Source of the DNA: a bacterium UBP10_UBA1149
Lineage (GTDB): Bacteria > Desulfobacterota > Binatia > UBA1149
Assembly: GCA_002311335.1 (NCBI GenBank)
Contig: DBZX01000066.1
Span: forward strand, 70,352 to 83,903
Direction: 5' to 3'
DNA length: 13,552 bases
Positions 1 through 7,500 of this stretch are shown one piece after another. Positions within the stretch are counted from its first letter, which is position 1. Each line of letters starts with the position of its first letter. The notes beneath the pieces are model-generated. The model was given only the letters and a program-made list of their open reading frames with translations. It made no database searches and had not been told where the DNA came from. Both the position numbers and the translations under genes were made by a program.

Positions 1-1018
1 AGTGCACCTGGTAGGTGTGCAGGAAAACAAACATCGGCCGGTCGGCGTGTTCTTCGATCCAGGCTATGCCGCGGTCGAAGGTCTCGCGTACGAAGCCCAC
101 CGAGTTGGCGGCGATGCGCTCGAATCCCTTTGCCTCGATACCGCCGTTCTCGGAATAGATTTCGAAGCCGCGGCGAAATCCCAGCTCGGCGGCCACGAAG
201 GCGTTTTCTGTAAAGGCCGCCGTGCGGTAGCCCTCGTCGGCCAGCAGCTCGGCCAGCATCGTGACGCCGCGGTGTATGCCCAGCAGGCCGGGCTGCACGG
301 CGCTGCCCGGGTACAGGCCCGACAGCATGGTGGCGTGGGAATCGAGGGTAGTGACCTCGGGGGCAAAGCAGTTTTCGACCACCAGGCCCTGCTCGTCGAA
401 CATGGCTTTCATGTTGGGCGAGGTGTCGCGCGGGTAGCCGTAGACCGAAAGGTGGTCGGCTCTCAGCGTGTCGAGCGAAACCAGCACGATGTTGGGCAGG
501 CGCTTGCGTTCTGTTGCTCGCGAGGGGTTGAGCGCTTGCAGTATCGGGTCGCTGAACCACGCCGCGCTCGGCGGCGAATCCGACCGCGCGGGCACGGTGA
601 CAAACTGCAGGGTGGTGGGGTGGTCGAGATCCAGTTCGACGCTGAACTCGTGCCAGCGCTCGCTGTCGGTGGCGGGAGAGAGGGTGGTTTCAAACAGCGT
701 TCTGGTTTTACCGCTGCTGGCCGCGGATACCCTGAAGGTGACTGGCGGCGCCGAGCTGTTGGCCGGGACGCCACAGGCAAACTCGAGTTGGGAGCGACCG
801 CGGGCTTCGAGCTCGAGGGTAGCGTGCACGGTGACCGTGGGTGGCAGCGGTCCGGTTTTACGACCCAGCAGGGGCCGGGTGTTGCTGTCGAGCGCACGGT
901 AGAGCGGGGTGCTGTCTGCCTGGCCCAGCTGGCTCAAGCGCAGCGCCGGCGGCCCCGGCCAGGGCTCCGGAGCGCAGGCGGCCACCAGCAGCACCGCTAT
1001 ACACAACAATCTCGCCAT
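1..1018 (-). CDS. Sulfatase-like lipoprotein of the alkaline phosphatase superfamily, 5' part only
   Basis: The first 339 residues are visible and the gene runs off the left edge. ATG at 1018 is chosen because it gives a clean lipoprotein signal (MARLLCIAVLLVAAC, lipobox VAAC, lipidated Cys15) and has AGGA seven bases upstream. Residues 20-170 are a beta-rich stretch I do not recognise. The sulfatase fold starts near 175 with NIVLVSLDTLRADHL, where Asp183 is the expected metal ligand, and continues with TLDSHATMLSGLYPG at 224-238. That segment aligns with the sulfatase C/S-x-P-S-R signature, but the nucleophile position is Thr224 and the Arg is His228. Thr cannot be turned into formylglycine, so a true sulfatase is unlikely; superfamily members with a Thr nucleophile (LtaS, EptA type) are phosphotransferases. 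Substrate is unknown. It probably acts in the periplasm on an envelope glycan or lipid. It is divergent from the larA-like gene. Confidence 0.88.
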   Translation of the reverse strand, partial: MARLLCIAVLLVAACAPEPWPGPPALRLSQLGQADSTPLYRALDSNTRPLLGRKTGPLPPTVTVHATLELEARGRSQLEFACGVPANSSAPPVTFRVSAASSGKTRTLFETTLSPATDSERWHEFSVELDLDHPTTLQFVTVPARSDSPPSAAWFSDPILQALNPSRATERKRLPNIVLVSLDTLRADHLSVYGYPRDTSPNMKAMFDEQGLVVENCFAPEVTTLDSHATMLSGLYPGSAVQPGLLGIHRGVTMLAELLADEGYRTAAFTENAFVAAELGFRRGFEIYSENGGIEAKGFERIAANSVGFVRETFDRGIAWIEEHADRPMFVFLHTYQVH

Positions 1019-1024
1019 CCGCAG

Positions 1025-1033
1025 ATCCTACCA
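1025..1033 (-). promoter_or_regulatory. TGGTAGGAT element six bases before the sulfatase-like start
   Basis: On the minus strand TGGTAGGAT is followed by six bases and the ATG at 1018. The AGGA inside it is a normal Shine-Dalgarno core seven bases from the ATG. The same letters also read as an extended -10 (TGn plus TAGGAT), which would put the transcript start at or next to the ATG. No -35 match lies 17 bases upstream. The two readings cannot be separated from sequence alone. Confidence 0.35.
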
Positions 1034-1047
1034 CAAGAAGGGGGCCG

Positions 1048-1071
1048 GGCACCTTTGGGCCTTAAAGTGCC
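1048..1071. promoter_or_regulatory. Imperfect inverted repeat in the divergent intergenic region
   Basis: GGCACCTTT and AAAGTGCC face each other across a 7-base loop, GGGCCTT. The stem is 8 bp with one bulged C. It sits between the two divergent starts (sulfatase-like and larA-like), where an operator for both genes could lie. It has no U-run, so it does not look like a terminator. It could also be a relic of a dispersed REP-like repeat or chance in GC-rich DNA. Confidence 0.3.
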
Positions 1072-1113
1072 AGGACTCTAGCTCGTATGGACGGAAGCAA
1101 CCCCGCTTTCTTC

Positions 1114-1122
1114 TGCTAGGAT
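1114..1122 (+). promoter_or_regulatory. TGCTAGGAT element six bases before the larA-like start
   Basis: TGCTAGGAT, six bases, then ATG at 1129. This is the same arrangement as in front of the divergent sulfatase-like gene. AGGA at 1118-1121 is a plausible ribosome-binding core seven bases from the ATG and supports this start. TGn-TAGGAT also fits an extended -10, which would make the mRNA leaderless. No convincing -35 is present. Confidence 0.4.
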
Positions 1123-1128
1123 GTAGCG

Positions 1129-2391
1129 ATGGCTGGGGCTGAGACGGCGTGGGCGGATCTGCTCGAGGGTGTGGCCTTAGAGCGGCTCGTGCCTGGCGGC
1201 GGAGCCCAGGTGCTAGCCGGGCGCGAGCAGGCCCAGGCCTTGGAGCGTGCGGGCGTGGTAGAGTTTGCTCGCGCGTCGTCGTCGGCAGCTACGCCGATGA
1301 CGGTGCTGGTCAACGACAGCCACCGGCCCACCGACAGCGCAGGTTTTCTGCGCGCGTTGTTTCTCCTGCTCGATGCCGCGGGGGTGACTCCCGGGTTGAG
1401 GTTGCTGGTGGCTGCCGGAAGCCACCGCGCCGACGACGAAGAAAAACGCGCGCACGAGCAGTCGGTGCTCGGGCCCTACGCGGATCGCTTTGCAGAAATC
1501 GCCTGGCATGACGCCGCCGACGCGGCCGGGCTGAGCCCGGTGGGCGACTACCAGTTGCACAGCTGGATGGCCGAGGGCGGCTGGTATCTCGCCTGTGGCA
1601 GCGTTGAGCCCCACTACTTTGCCGGTCTCACCGGCGCCCATAAGACCCTCAGCGTGGGTGTCATGTCGCTCAAGTCGCTCGCCGCCAACCACGAGGGCGC
1701 GATGTCTCCGGATGCCGCTGGCCTGCGCCTTGACGGCAACCCCGTTTACGAAGGGGTAGCCGCGGTCGTAACCGCACTCGAGAATTCCGGTGCCCGACTG
1801 CTGGCGCTCAACCAGGTGTTGCTCGACGGCGAGTTGGTGGGCGTGTCGGCCGGTCACCCGCTGGCCAGCCTGCACGAGTTGTTGCCGCTCATGAGGTCGT
1901 TTTTCGTGCAACAGCTGGCCGCGCCCGTGGACCTGCTGGTGGCGCGCGTGGCGCCGCCGCTCGATCGCGACTTCTACCAGGCCGACAAGGGCATCAAGAA
2001 CACCGAGGCGGCGGTCAGCGACGGCGGCCTGCTGCTGCTGGAGGCTGCCTGCGCGGGCGGTACCGGTATCGACCATTTCGTTGAGTTGATGAGGGCCTGC
2101 CCCGACCACGCCTCGGCGCTGGCAACGGTGCGCGACCGAGGCTACCGCCTGGGCGATCACAAGGCCGTGCGCCTGCGCGCGCTCACCGACCTGCGCGGCG
2201 TCCGCCTGGCGCTGGTGAGCAAGGGCGTTGACCCGGCGCTCGAAGCTGCGCTGGGCATGAGGATCTTTGTCGGCCGCGAGGAGGCGGCCGCCTGGGCAAG
2301 CGGCTTGTTGCCAGCATCGTCGCGCGGCCTGCTGGTCGAAGACGCCGGCAACGTAACGCTGGAGATAAAAGAACCGGGTGATGGCGCGTGA
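1129..2391 (+). CDS. larA: LarA-family nickel-pincer (NPN) racemase/epimerase
   Basis: The 420-residue length matches LarA, the lactate racemase that interconverts L- and D-lactate with a nickel-pincer nucleotide bound to a lysine. Family residues appear in order with the right spacing: VNDSHRP at 61-67 (nucleotide-binding N-terminal motif), GSHR at 97-100 (His99, LarA His108), EPHYFAG at 160-166 (His162, LarA His174), Lys172 exactly 10 residues on (cofactor-anchoring Lys184), His188 16 further (His200), and Gln284-x-x-Lys287 (Gln295/Lys298). All catalytic positions are kept, so the enzyme should be active if NPN is made. The cofactor genes larB, larC and larE are not in this window. LarA homologues act on various 2-hydroxyacids, so lactate is the best guess, not proven. 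The stop overlaps the next start by four bases, so the oxidase is translationally coupled and may use its product. Confidence 0.9.
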   Translation: MAGAETAWADLLEGVALERLVPGGGAQVLAGREQAQALERAGVVEFARASSSAATPMTVLVNDSHRPTDSAGFLRALFLLLDAAGVTPGLRLLVAAGSHRADDEEKRAHEQSVLGPYADRFAEIAWHDAADAAGLSPVGDYQLHSWMAEGGWYLACGSVEPHYFAGLTGAHKTLSVGVMSLKSLAANHEGAMSPDAAGLRLDGNPVYEGVAAVVTALENSGARLLALNQVLLDGELVGVSAGHPLASLHELLPLMRSFFVQQLAAPVDLLVARVAPPLDRDFYQADKGIKNTEAAVSDGGLLLLEAACAGGTGIDHFVELMRACPDHASALATVRDRGYRLGDHKAVRLRALTDLRGVRLALVSKGVDPALEAALGMRIFVGREEAAAWASGLLPASSRGLLVEDAGNVTLEIKEPGDGA

Positions 2392-3977
2392 GCGTTAACA
2401 GGGCAATCACCCGGGGCGCGGGCACCGCTACGCGGCAAGCCCGTGTACTCACCGACGCGGACGACATCGAGCCCTGGCTGCACGACGCCGCCCACTACCC
2501 AGGAGGTCACACCACCGAGGTGTGCCTGCCCCGAAGCGAGAGCCAGCTGGCCGCGGTGCTCGCCCGCCGACTTCCCGTGCTGGCTGTGGGCGCGCAGTCT
2601 TCGCTCACCGGCGGCGCGACCCCGCGCGGCGAAATAGTGCTCTCGATGGCGCGCATGGACAGCGTGATCGAATGGAAGAGCGACTCGGTGGTGGTCGAAC
2701 CCGGCCTGCTGCTGGCCACGCTCGAAGAGAAACTCCGCGAGCGCGACCTTTACTATCCACCCGCGCCTACCTTCGACGGAGCCAGCGTGGGCGGCACGGT
2801 TGCCACCAACGCCGCGGGCGCGGCCACCTTCAAGCACGGGACCACCAGGCCCTGGGTGCGCGCCATAAGCGTGCTGCTTGCCTGCGGCGAGGTGTTGGAC
2901 CTCGAACGCGGCCAGGTCACCGCCGACGAACACGGGCGCTTTGAACTGCAACTGCTCGACGGGTCGCTCGTCAGCTTTGAGCGACCCGCGCTCACGCTGC
3001 CCGCCGTGCCCAAGTGCTCGGCCGGCTACTGGTCCGAGGCGGGCATGGACCTCGTCGACCTGTTCATAGGCAGCGAGGGCACGCTGGGCATCGTGACCCG
3101 GGTTGAGCTCGCCCTGCAGACCAGTCGTCCGACGTTGTTCGCCGGCCTCATTCCGATGGCCGACGACGAGGCAGCGATAGGGCTGGTGGCGGCGCTGCGC
3201 GATGCTTCCCTCGTAGACATAGCCGCGGTGGAGTACATGGACCGCCGTTGTCTTGAACTGCTGCGAGAGGACGGCGCCTGCGAGCGCGCGGGGGTCGCCC
3301 TTGCTGCCGACACCGGCGCCGCGCTGCTGTTCCAGGCCGAGTTGCCCCCGGGCATGACCACGGCTGAGGCCGCCGAGCAGATTGCTGCGGCAGGCGACCC
3401 GGCCGCTGGTGACGCCAAACAGAATTCGCCGTTGCTGGCTTTGTGCCGATTGCTGGCCGACCACGGCGTACTCGATTCTACGCTGCCCGCGTTGCCGGGC
3501 GAGCAGGCAAGGCGAGACGCTTTGTTTGCCTTGCGCGAAGCGGTGCCCACGGCCGTTAACGAGCGGGTGGGGCGCGCAGCGCGCGAAATAGACCCGGCGA
3601 TTGCCAAGTCGGCTGGTGACGTCATCGTCCCCTTTGAAAACTTTGCGCGTTCGCTCAAGCGCTATCGCGAGATTCTCGACGAGCACGAACTCGATCACGC
3701 GGTGTGGGGACACATATCCGACGGCAACGTGCACACGAACGTCATGGCGCGCAGCGCCGAGGAGATGCACCGCGCGGGCGAGGCCCAGCTTGAAATCGGT
3801 CGCGCCGCCATCGCGTTGGGAGGCTCGCCCATGTCGGAACACGGAGTGGGTCGCAACGAGATCAAGAAGCGCTTGCTCGTGGAACTCTACGGAGAGCAGG
3901 CCATCGCCTCCATGCGCAGGATAAAAGACGCGCTCGACCCCGCGGGCCTGCTCGCACCCGGTGTACTATTCGACTGA
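2388..3977 (+). CDS. FAD-linked D-lactate/glycolate-type dehydrogenase (GlcD/Dld family)
   Basis: This 529-residue flavoprotein should oxidise a D-2-hydroxyacid to the 2-oxoacid (D-lactate to pyruvate is most likely), passing electrons to the respiratory chain. The FAD domain (about 41-243) shows GAQSSLTGGATPRGEIVLSM at 68-87, VEPG at 103-106, GGTVATNAAGAATFKHGTTR at 135-154 and SEGTLGIV at 229-236. The C-terminal catalytic domain has GHISDGNVH at 441-449, the family's metal-binding GDGNxH region with His442 and His449, and SEHGVGRNEIKK at 483-494. It starts with GTG inside the larA stop (GTGA), and no better start exists in frame. There is no signal peptide or membrane helix. The coupling suggests a pathway in which racemisation feeds oxidation. 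Glycolate, malate or 2-hydroxyglutarate remain possible substrates. The 3' end overlaps the convergent GT-C gene by 12 bases. Confidence 0.9.
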   Translation: MSVNRAITRGAGTATRQARVLTDADDIEPWLHDAAHYPGGHTTEVCLPRSESQLAAVLARRLPVLAVGAQSSLTGGATPRGEIVLSMARMDSVIEWKSDSVVVEPGLLLATLEEKLRERDLYYPPAPTFDGASVGGTVATNAAGAATFKHGTTRPWVRAISVLLACGEVLDLERGQVTADEHGRFELQLLDGSLVSFERPALTLPAVPKCSAGYWSEAGMDLVDLFIGSEGTLGIVTRVELALQTSRPTLFAGLIPMADDEAAIGLVAALRDASLVDIAAVEYMDRRCLELLREDGACERAGVALAADTGAALLFQAELPPGMTTAEAAEQIAAAGDPAAGDAKQNSPLLALCRLLADHGVLDSTLPALPGEQARRDALFALREAVPTAVNERVGRAAREIDPAIAKSAGDVIVPFENFARSLKRYREILDEHELDHAVWGHISDGNVHTNVMARSAEEMHRAGEAQLEIGRAAIALGGSPMSEHGVGRNEIKKRLLVELYGEQAIASMRRIKDALDPAGLLAPGVLFD

Positions 3978-6239
3978 AGACCTTTTCCGTAGCCTGATGA
4001 CGACGCTGGCCTCGACCGCTTCGATGGCAGCAAGCGGCTGCCGCTGTGCCTGGCCGTTTTTGATCTGCACCAACTCGACCCGCAGCGTGGCGGCGCCAGC
4101 GCGCACGCGGCCGGTGACGTCCACCTGGGTGGCGAGCCTGCCTCCGGCGGGTACGTCGCCGTCGAGCATGGCGATCCCCTCGGCCAGTACGGTGTCTCCC
4201 CGGTCCGCAGAGCCGCCACCCGCCCCAGGCGCGAGCAGGCTCCAGTGAACCGCAACCAGCCCTTCATCCAGCGGGTCGAGGCCTGGCCAGTCGAGCTGCC
4301 CGTGGTTGTGTATGCGCAGCGGCAGGCTTACGCCCAGCCAGCCGCTCGGGTCACTGTCCAGCACCACTCCCCGGGCGACGCCGATTTCCACGCGTCCCCT
4401 GCTGAGAGTCGGGTCAAGCGTGTCGCGCGACAAGCCACTGAGTGTAGGGGCATCGGCAGAGGGCGCGAGCAGGCGCTCCAGCGAGTAGCCCTCGGCCGCC
4501 GGCACGCGCGGCTGGTAGATGCTGGCGTGCTGGTCGCGCCAGGCCAGCGCTACGTCACCGCGGTTGAGCGCGCTGAGCCAGCGCTGGCTTGTTGCCTGGT
4601 CGAGCTTGCTCTCGTGAACAACCAGCCAACCGAGACCGGTCATTGCGCGCAGGCGCGAGATGACCTCGGGGTCTGGCAGCCGGCGCGCGGCGTGACGCAA
4701 AAAATCATAGTGCGCGGGGTACCAGGCCGTGTAACCGTTGAGCAGCGGCTTGAAGTGCCGGGTGCTCGCCAGCAGGTAGCCGCTGGACAGCTCAACGTCG
4801 TAGCGGGGATTTATCGGCCAGGGCAGTTCGAGCACCGGCGCGGGGGCCAGGCGCGCCAGCGCGGCGTAAAGATCCTCGTCCTGCGGCGTGATGCTTACGT
4901 CGACAGTCGGCAGTCGTGGCCACCAGCCCGACAGCGCCATCGCTGCCGCCAGCACCGCGACGCAGACGGCCGCGCGGCTCGCCCGCACGAGCCTGCCGAG
5001 CCCGCGTTCAAAGGTCGTCAGCCCGAGTGCCACCAGCAGGGGGAAGGCAAGATTGATGACAATGCCCCAGCGCAGTGGCGACCTGAGCCTGTCAAAGCCG
5101 GGTAGCAGCCAGGCCGCCCACTGCCCGGGCAGCGGCAGCGACAGCTCGCCAACAACAAGGTGACGTCCGAGCATGAGCACGAAGGCCACGGCGGCCACGG
5201 CCCACAGGGCGCGGGCGGTGACAGTGGAGGTCGCGGTCGGCGACTCGGCGCTGTCGGTTTTCCACGCGCCGCCACGGCCAAAGACTGCCGCCAGTGATAA
5301 CAGGGCCGCCAACGACGCGAGCAGTGGAAGCCTGTAGCGTGCGTCGAAGGGCAGGCCCGGGTCGAACAGCAGCGAGCCACCGGGCGCGAGCCAGGTCCAC
5401 GCCAGGGCGGCACTGCTCTCAACCAGTGCCTGTCCCCTGAGGGCAACGCCGCCGTGGTCGAGGTAGGGCAGGCTGAACACGGCGAGCGCCGCCAACGAAA
5501 TCGATAAGGCCAGGGCCAGAGCGGGAAGTCCGTTGCGCCACTGCCTGCCGTGCAGCAAGGCCACCAGCACGAGTACCGAGCTGCTCACCAGGGCGAACCA
5601 CGCCAGGTAAAACGACGACAGCAGCTGCAAGCTGAGCAGCAGGGTAAGGGCAACAGTACGCCGCGTGGTCGACCCGTCGACCAGGGTGCGCAGGGTGAGC
5701 AACCACAACAGCGGTATCCACTGCACCCCGAGCAGCTGCACGTGCGATAGCTCGGTCACCCGCCAGGGCAGCAGCACGGCCAGGGCTGCAGCCAACAGCG
5801 CAGCCGTTGGCGTCGTGCCGGCCCAGCGCGCAAGTGCCCAGGTGGTCAGCCCCAGCAGCAGCGACGACAGCAGCACGGCCGCCTGGTGAAGTCCGGGCGC
5901 GCTCACACCGAGTAGCCCGAGTGGCCACAGTTGCAGGGCCACTGCCACCATGTGCTCGCTGCCCGCCAACGCGGCGCGCGCCGGGTAAAACGCGTTGGCC
6001 GCGAACAGCTGCCCGGGGTTGGTGGCCAGCGCGTGCTGCACCCACGCCAGTATCCACGAGTTGAGCCTGAAGTCGGCCGTCTCGAGCAACGCGGAATCGG
6101 CGCTGCCGGTGAGCGCCGCGTAGTCGATGGCGCAGTCCAGCGCACAAACGGCGGCGCAGTCGAGCAGGCCATGAAATCTCGCTGCCATCGCGGCCAGCAC
6201 GACCAGCAGTGGGGCGATCAGTATCGTAAGCTTTTTCAC
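3966..6239 (-). CDS. Polytopic GT-C-like membrane glycosyltransferase with C-terminal beta-rich domain
   Basis: This 757-residue inner-membrane protein has about a dozen hydrophobic segments up to residue 440, then a soluble tail. The first periplasmic loop carries ETADFRLNSWILAW (53-66) and NAFYP...SEHMV (82-98), typical of GT-C proteins whose loop Asp (here Asp56) helps use a polyprenyl-phosphate sugar. RVTELSHVQLLGVQWIPL (160-177) and LRSPLRW (385-391) also fit this uncharacterised GT-C group. Residues 452-575 are a mixed domain with ELPWP and LLNGYTAWYP. Residues about 615-750 look like a beta-sandwich (see findings). GTG at 6239 is preferred: it follows the acyltransferase stop by 13 bases and begins a membrane segment (KKLTILIAPLLVV). 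A GTG at 6317 would overlap that gene by 65 bases with a poor N-terminus. It is the second gene of an envelope-sugar operon. The exact sugar and acceptor are unknown. Confidence 0.8.
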   Translation of the reverse strand: MKKLTILIAPLLVVLAAMAARFHGLLDCAAVCALDCAIDYAALTGSADSALLETADFRLNSWILAWVQHALATNPGQLFAANAFYPARAALAGSEHMVAVALQLWPLGLLGVSAPGLHQAAVLLSSLLLGLTTWALARWAGTTPTAALLAAALAVLLPWRVTELSHVQLLGVQWIPLLWLLTLRTLVDGSTTRRTVALTLLLSLQLLSSFYLAWFALVSSSVLVLVALLHGRQWRNGLPALALALSISLAALAVFSLPYLDHGGVALRGQALVESSAALAWTWLAPGGSLLFDPGLPFDARYRLPLLASLAALLSLAAVFGRGGAWKTDSAESPTATSTVTARALWAVAAVAFVLMLGRHLVVGELSLPLPGQWAAWLLPGFDRLRSPLRWGIVINLAFPLLVALGLTTFERGLGRLVRASRAAVCVAVLAAAMALSGWWPRLPTVDVSITPQDEDLYAALARLAPAPVLELPWPINPRYDVELSSGYLLASTRHFKPLLNGYTAWYPAHYDFLRHAARRLPDPEVISRLRAMTGLGWLVVHESKLDQATSQRWLSALNRGDVALAWRDQHASIYQPRVPAAEGYSLERLLAPSADAPTLSGLSRDTLDPTLSRGRVEIGVARGVVLDSDPSGWLGVSLPLRIHNHGQLDWPGLDPLDEGLVAVHWSLLAPGAGGGSADRGDTVLAEGIAMLDGDVPAGGRLATQVDVTGRVRAGAATLRVELVQIKNGQAQRQPLAAIEAVEASVVIRLRKRSSVE

Positions 6240-6252
6240 CTCGGGTTTACGC

Positions 6253-7422
6253 TCACTGGTACCCCACGAACCTGGCCAGCGGGCGGACGCGACGCAGGGC
6301 TTCGACCAGGCCCGCACTCAAGGCCAGCGTCAGTAGCAGGCCGGCCGCCCAGCTCGCGATCCACAGGGGCGACTCGAAGTCCGAGGGCACTGGAGTGCCG
6401 AGTATACGCTTGAAAACAAGGGAGCCCATCACGAGCAGGTGGCAGAGGTAGATTCCGTAGGAGCGCCGCCCCAACCAGGCCAGTGCCGAGCCGACCCGGG
6501 GCGCGGAAGTGACCAGGAGGATGGCGGCGGTCAGCGCGAGCAGAAAATATAAAGCGTTAAGTGGGCTGAAGACCATTACGACTATGCCCAGGTAGTTTGT
6601 CGTCATGCCCGGGTGCCAGTGCCACGCTACCAGCGCAGCCGCCAACAGAACGGCGACCAGGCTGATGGTGAATCCCGCAGCCGCCACGGCACGCCGCCTT
6701 GAAGCAGCCTCGCCGGCGAGCAGCCGGCGCTCGAGAAGTGGCAATACGGTGCAGCCAAGCAGCGGCCAGGCCAGCCAGGAACTGAGCAACAACTGCAGCA
6801 GCGGTGGGCTGTGATTCCACGCCGGGGTGACTCGCCAGCAGGCGATCATGAGCAGCGTGGCGCCGACAGTAAAAAGCACGGTCGCTGTCGTGGACTTCGA
6901 CGAGAGCCTGCCGGCCCGGGCGAATATCGGCCACAGCAGGTAGAGCTGGAAGACCAGCGGCACGAAGTAGAAATGAATTTCGGCCCCGCCCAGCAGCAGG
7001 GTGCCCGCAAGATCTATGGGCGACGTGAGAACGGAGGTGTCGTGGGCCGCGAGCGAGAGCAGGCTCCAGGCGAGGTAGGCTGGCAGGAGTCGTTGCGCGC
7101 GGCGTGCAACGAAGGCGACCCATCCGCGCAAGCCACCCAGCGCTGCGTGGTAGCCTTGCAGCAGAGCCCTGGCCGATACCAGCAGGAACAGCGGCACGCC
7201 GAAACTGGCGAGCAGGTGCACGAAGGCAAGCCACGCCGTGGCAGTGCTGTCGGGAGGTGCCACCAGCGTCCAGGCCCAGGTGACGTGCATGGCCACCACC
7301 GCGACGATGGCAATGCCGCGCAGCGCGTCGAGCCACTCCCAGCGCTGCGTTGATGACCCGGGTGCGGGCGCGGTACCTGGAGGTGCCGCGCCTGGAGATG
7401 ACAGTGGGGTGTGGATTGCCAT
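6253..7422 (-). CDS. Acyltransferase 3 family membrane protein (OatA/ExoZ type)
   Basis: This 389-residue polytopic protein has about ten membrane segments. It begins after a Pro/Ala-rich cytoplasmic tail with WLDALRGIAIVAVVAMHV (30-47). Arg35 and His46 are the invariant residues of this family, which O-acylates extracytoplasmic carbohydrates such as peptidoglycan, exopolysaccharide or O-antigen. Further family features are FGVPLFLLVSARALL near 74-88, a basic ARRAQRLLPAYLAW loop, and YGIYLCHLLV near the C-terminus. There is no SGNH domain, unlike longer OatA proteins. ATG at 7422 is the first good start; a GGGAAGG purine run lies rather far upstream. It is the first gene of a two-gene minus-strand operon with the GT-C protein, which suggests that the glycan assembled by that enzyme is acylated. 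It is divergent from the glycine-zipper gene. The acyl donor and target cannot be told. Confidence 0.88.
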   Translation of the reverse strand: MAIHTPLSSPGAAPPGTAPAPGSSTQRWEWLDALRGIAIVAVVAMHVTWAWTLVAPPDSTATAWLAFVHLLASFGVPLFLLVSARALLQGYHAALGGLRGWVAFVARRAQRLLPAYLAWSLLSLAAHDTSVLTSPIDLAGTLLLGGAEIHFYFVPLVFQLYLLWPIFARAGRLSSKSTTATVLFTVGATLLMIACWRVTPAWNHSPPLLQLLLSSWLAWPLLGCTVLPLLERRLLAGEAASRRRAVAAAGFTISLVAVLLAAALVAWHWHPGMTTNYLGIVVMVFSPLNALYFLLALTAAILLVTSAPRVGSALAWLGRRSYGIYLCHLLVMGSLVFKRILGTPVPSDFESPLWIASWAAGLLLTLALSAGLVEALRRVRPLARFVGYQ

Positions 7423-7500
7423 CGAGCTTTACGCTGTTCACCTTCCCGCAGGCACGGCCTCGCTGGCATGGGCCCACGCTCGGCCCGCGGCAGCTGGCCT

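Noticed and set aside
2..1081. Plus-strand 359-codon frame opposite the sulfatase-like gene
   Set aside because: The minus strand encodes a lipobox and clear sulfatase-fold motifs; the plus frame has no domain and overlaps the whole intergenic region.
1213..2160. 315-codon minus-strand frame inside the larA-like gene
   Set aside because: It is antisense to all LarA catalytic motifs, and its translation is rich in Gln, Arg and His with no domain.
2157..3842. Long open frame (561 codons) on the minus strand opposite the FAD dehydrogenase
   Set aside because: The plus-strand frame carries unmistakable dehydrogenase motifs. Long antisense frames are expected in very GC-rich coding DNA, and this translation has no recognisable domain and a biased Arg/Gly/His composition.
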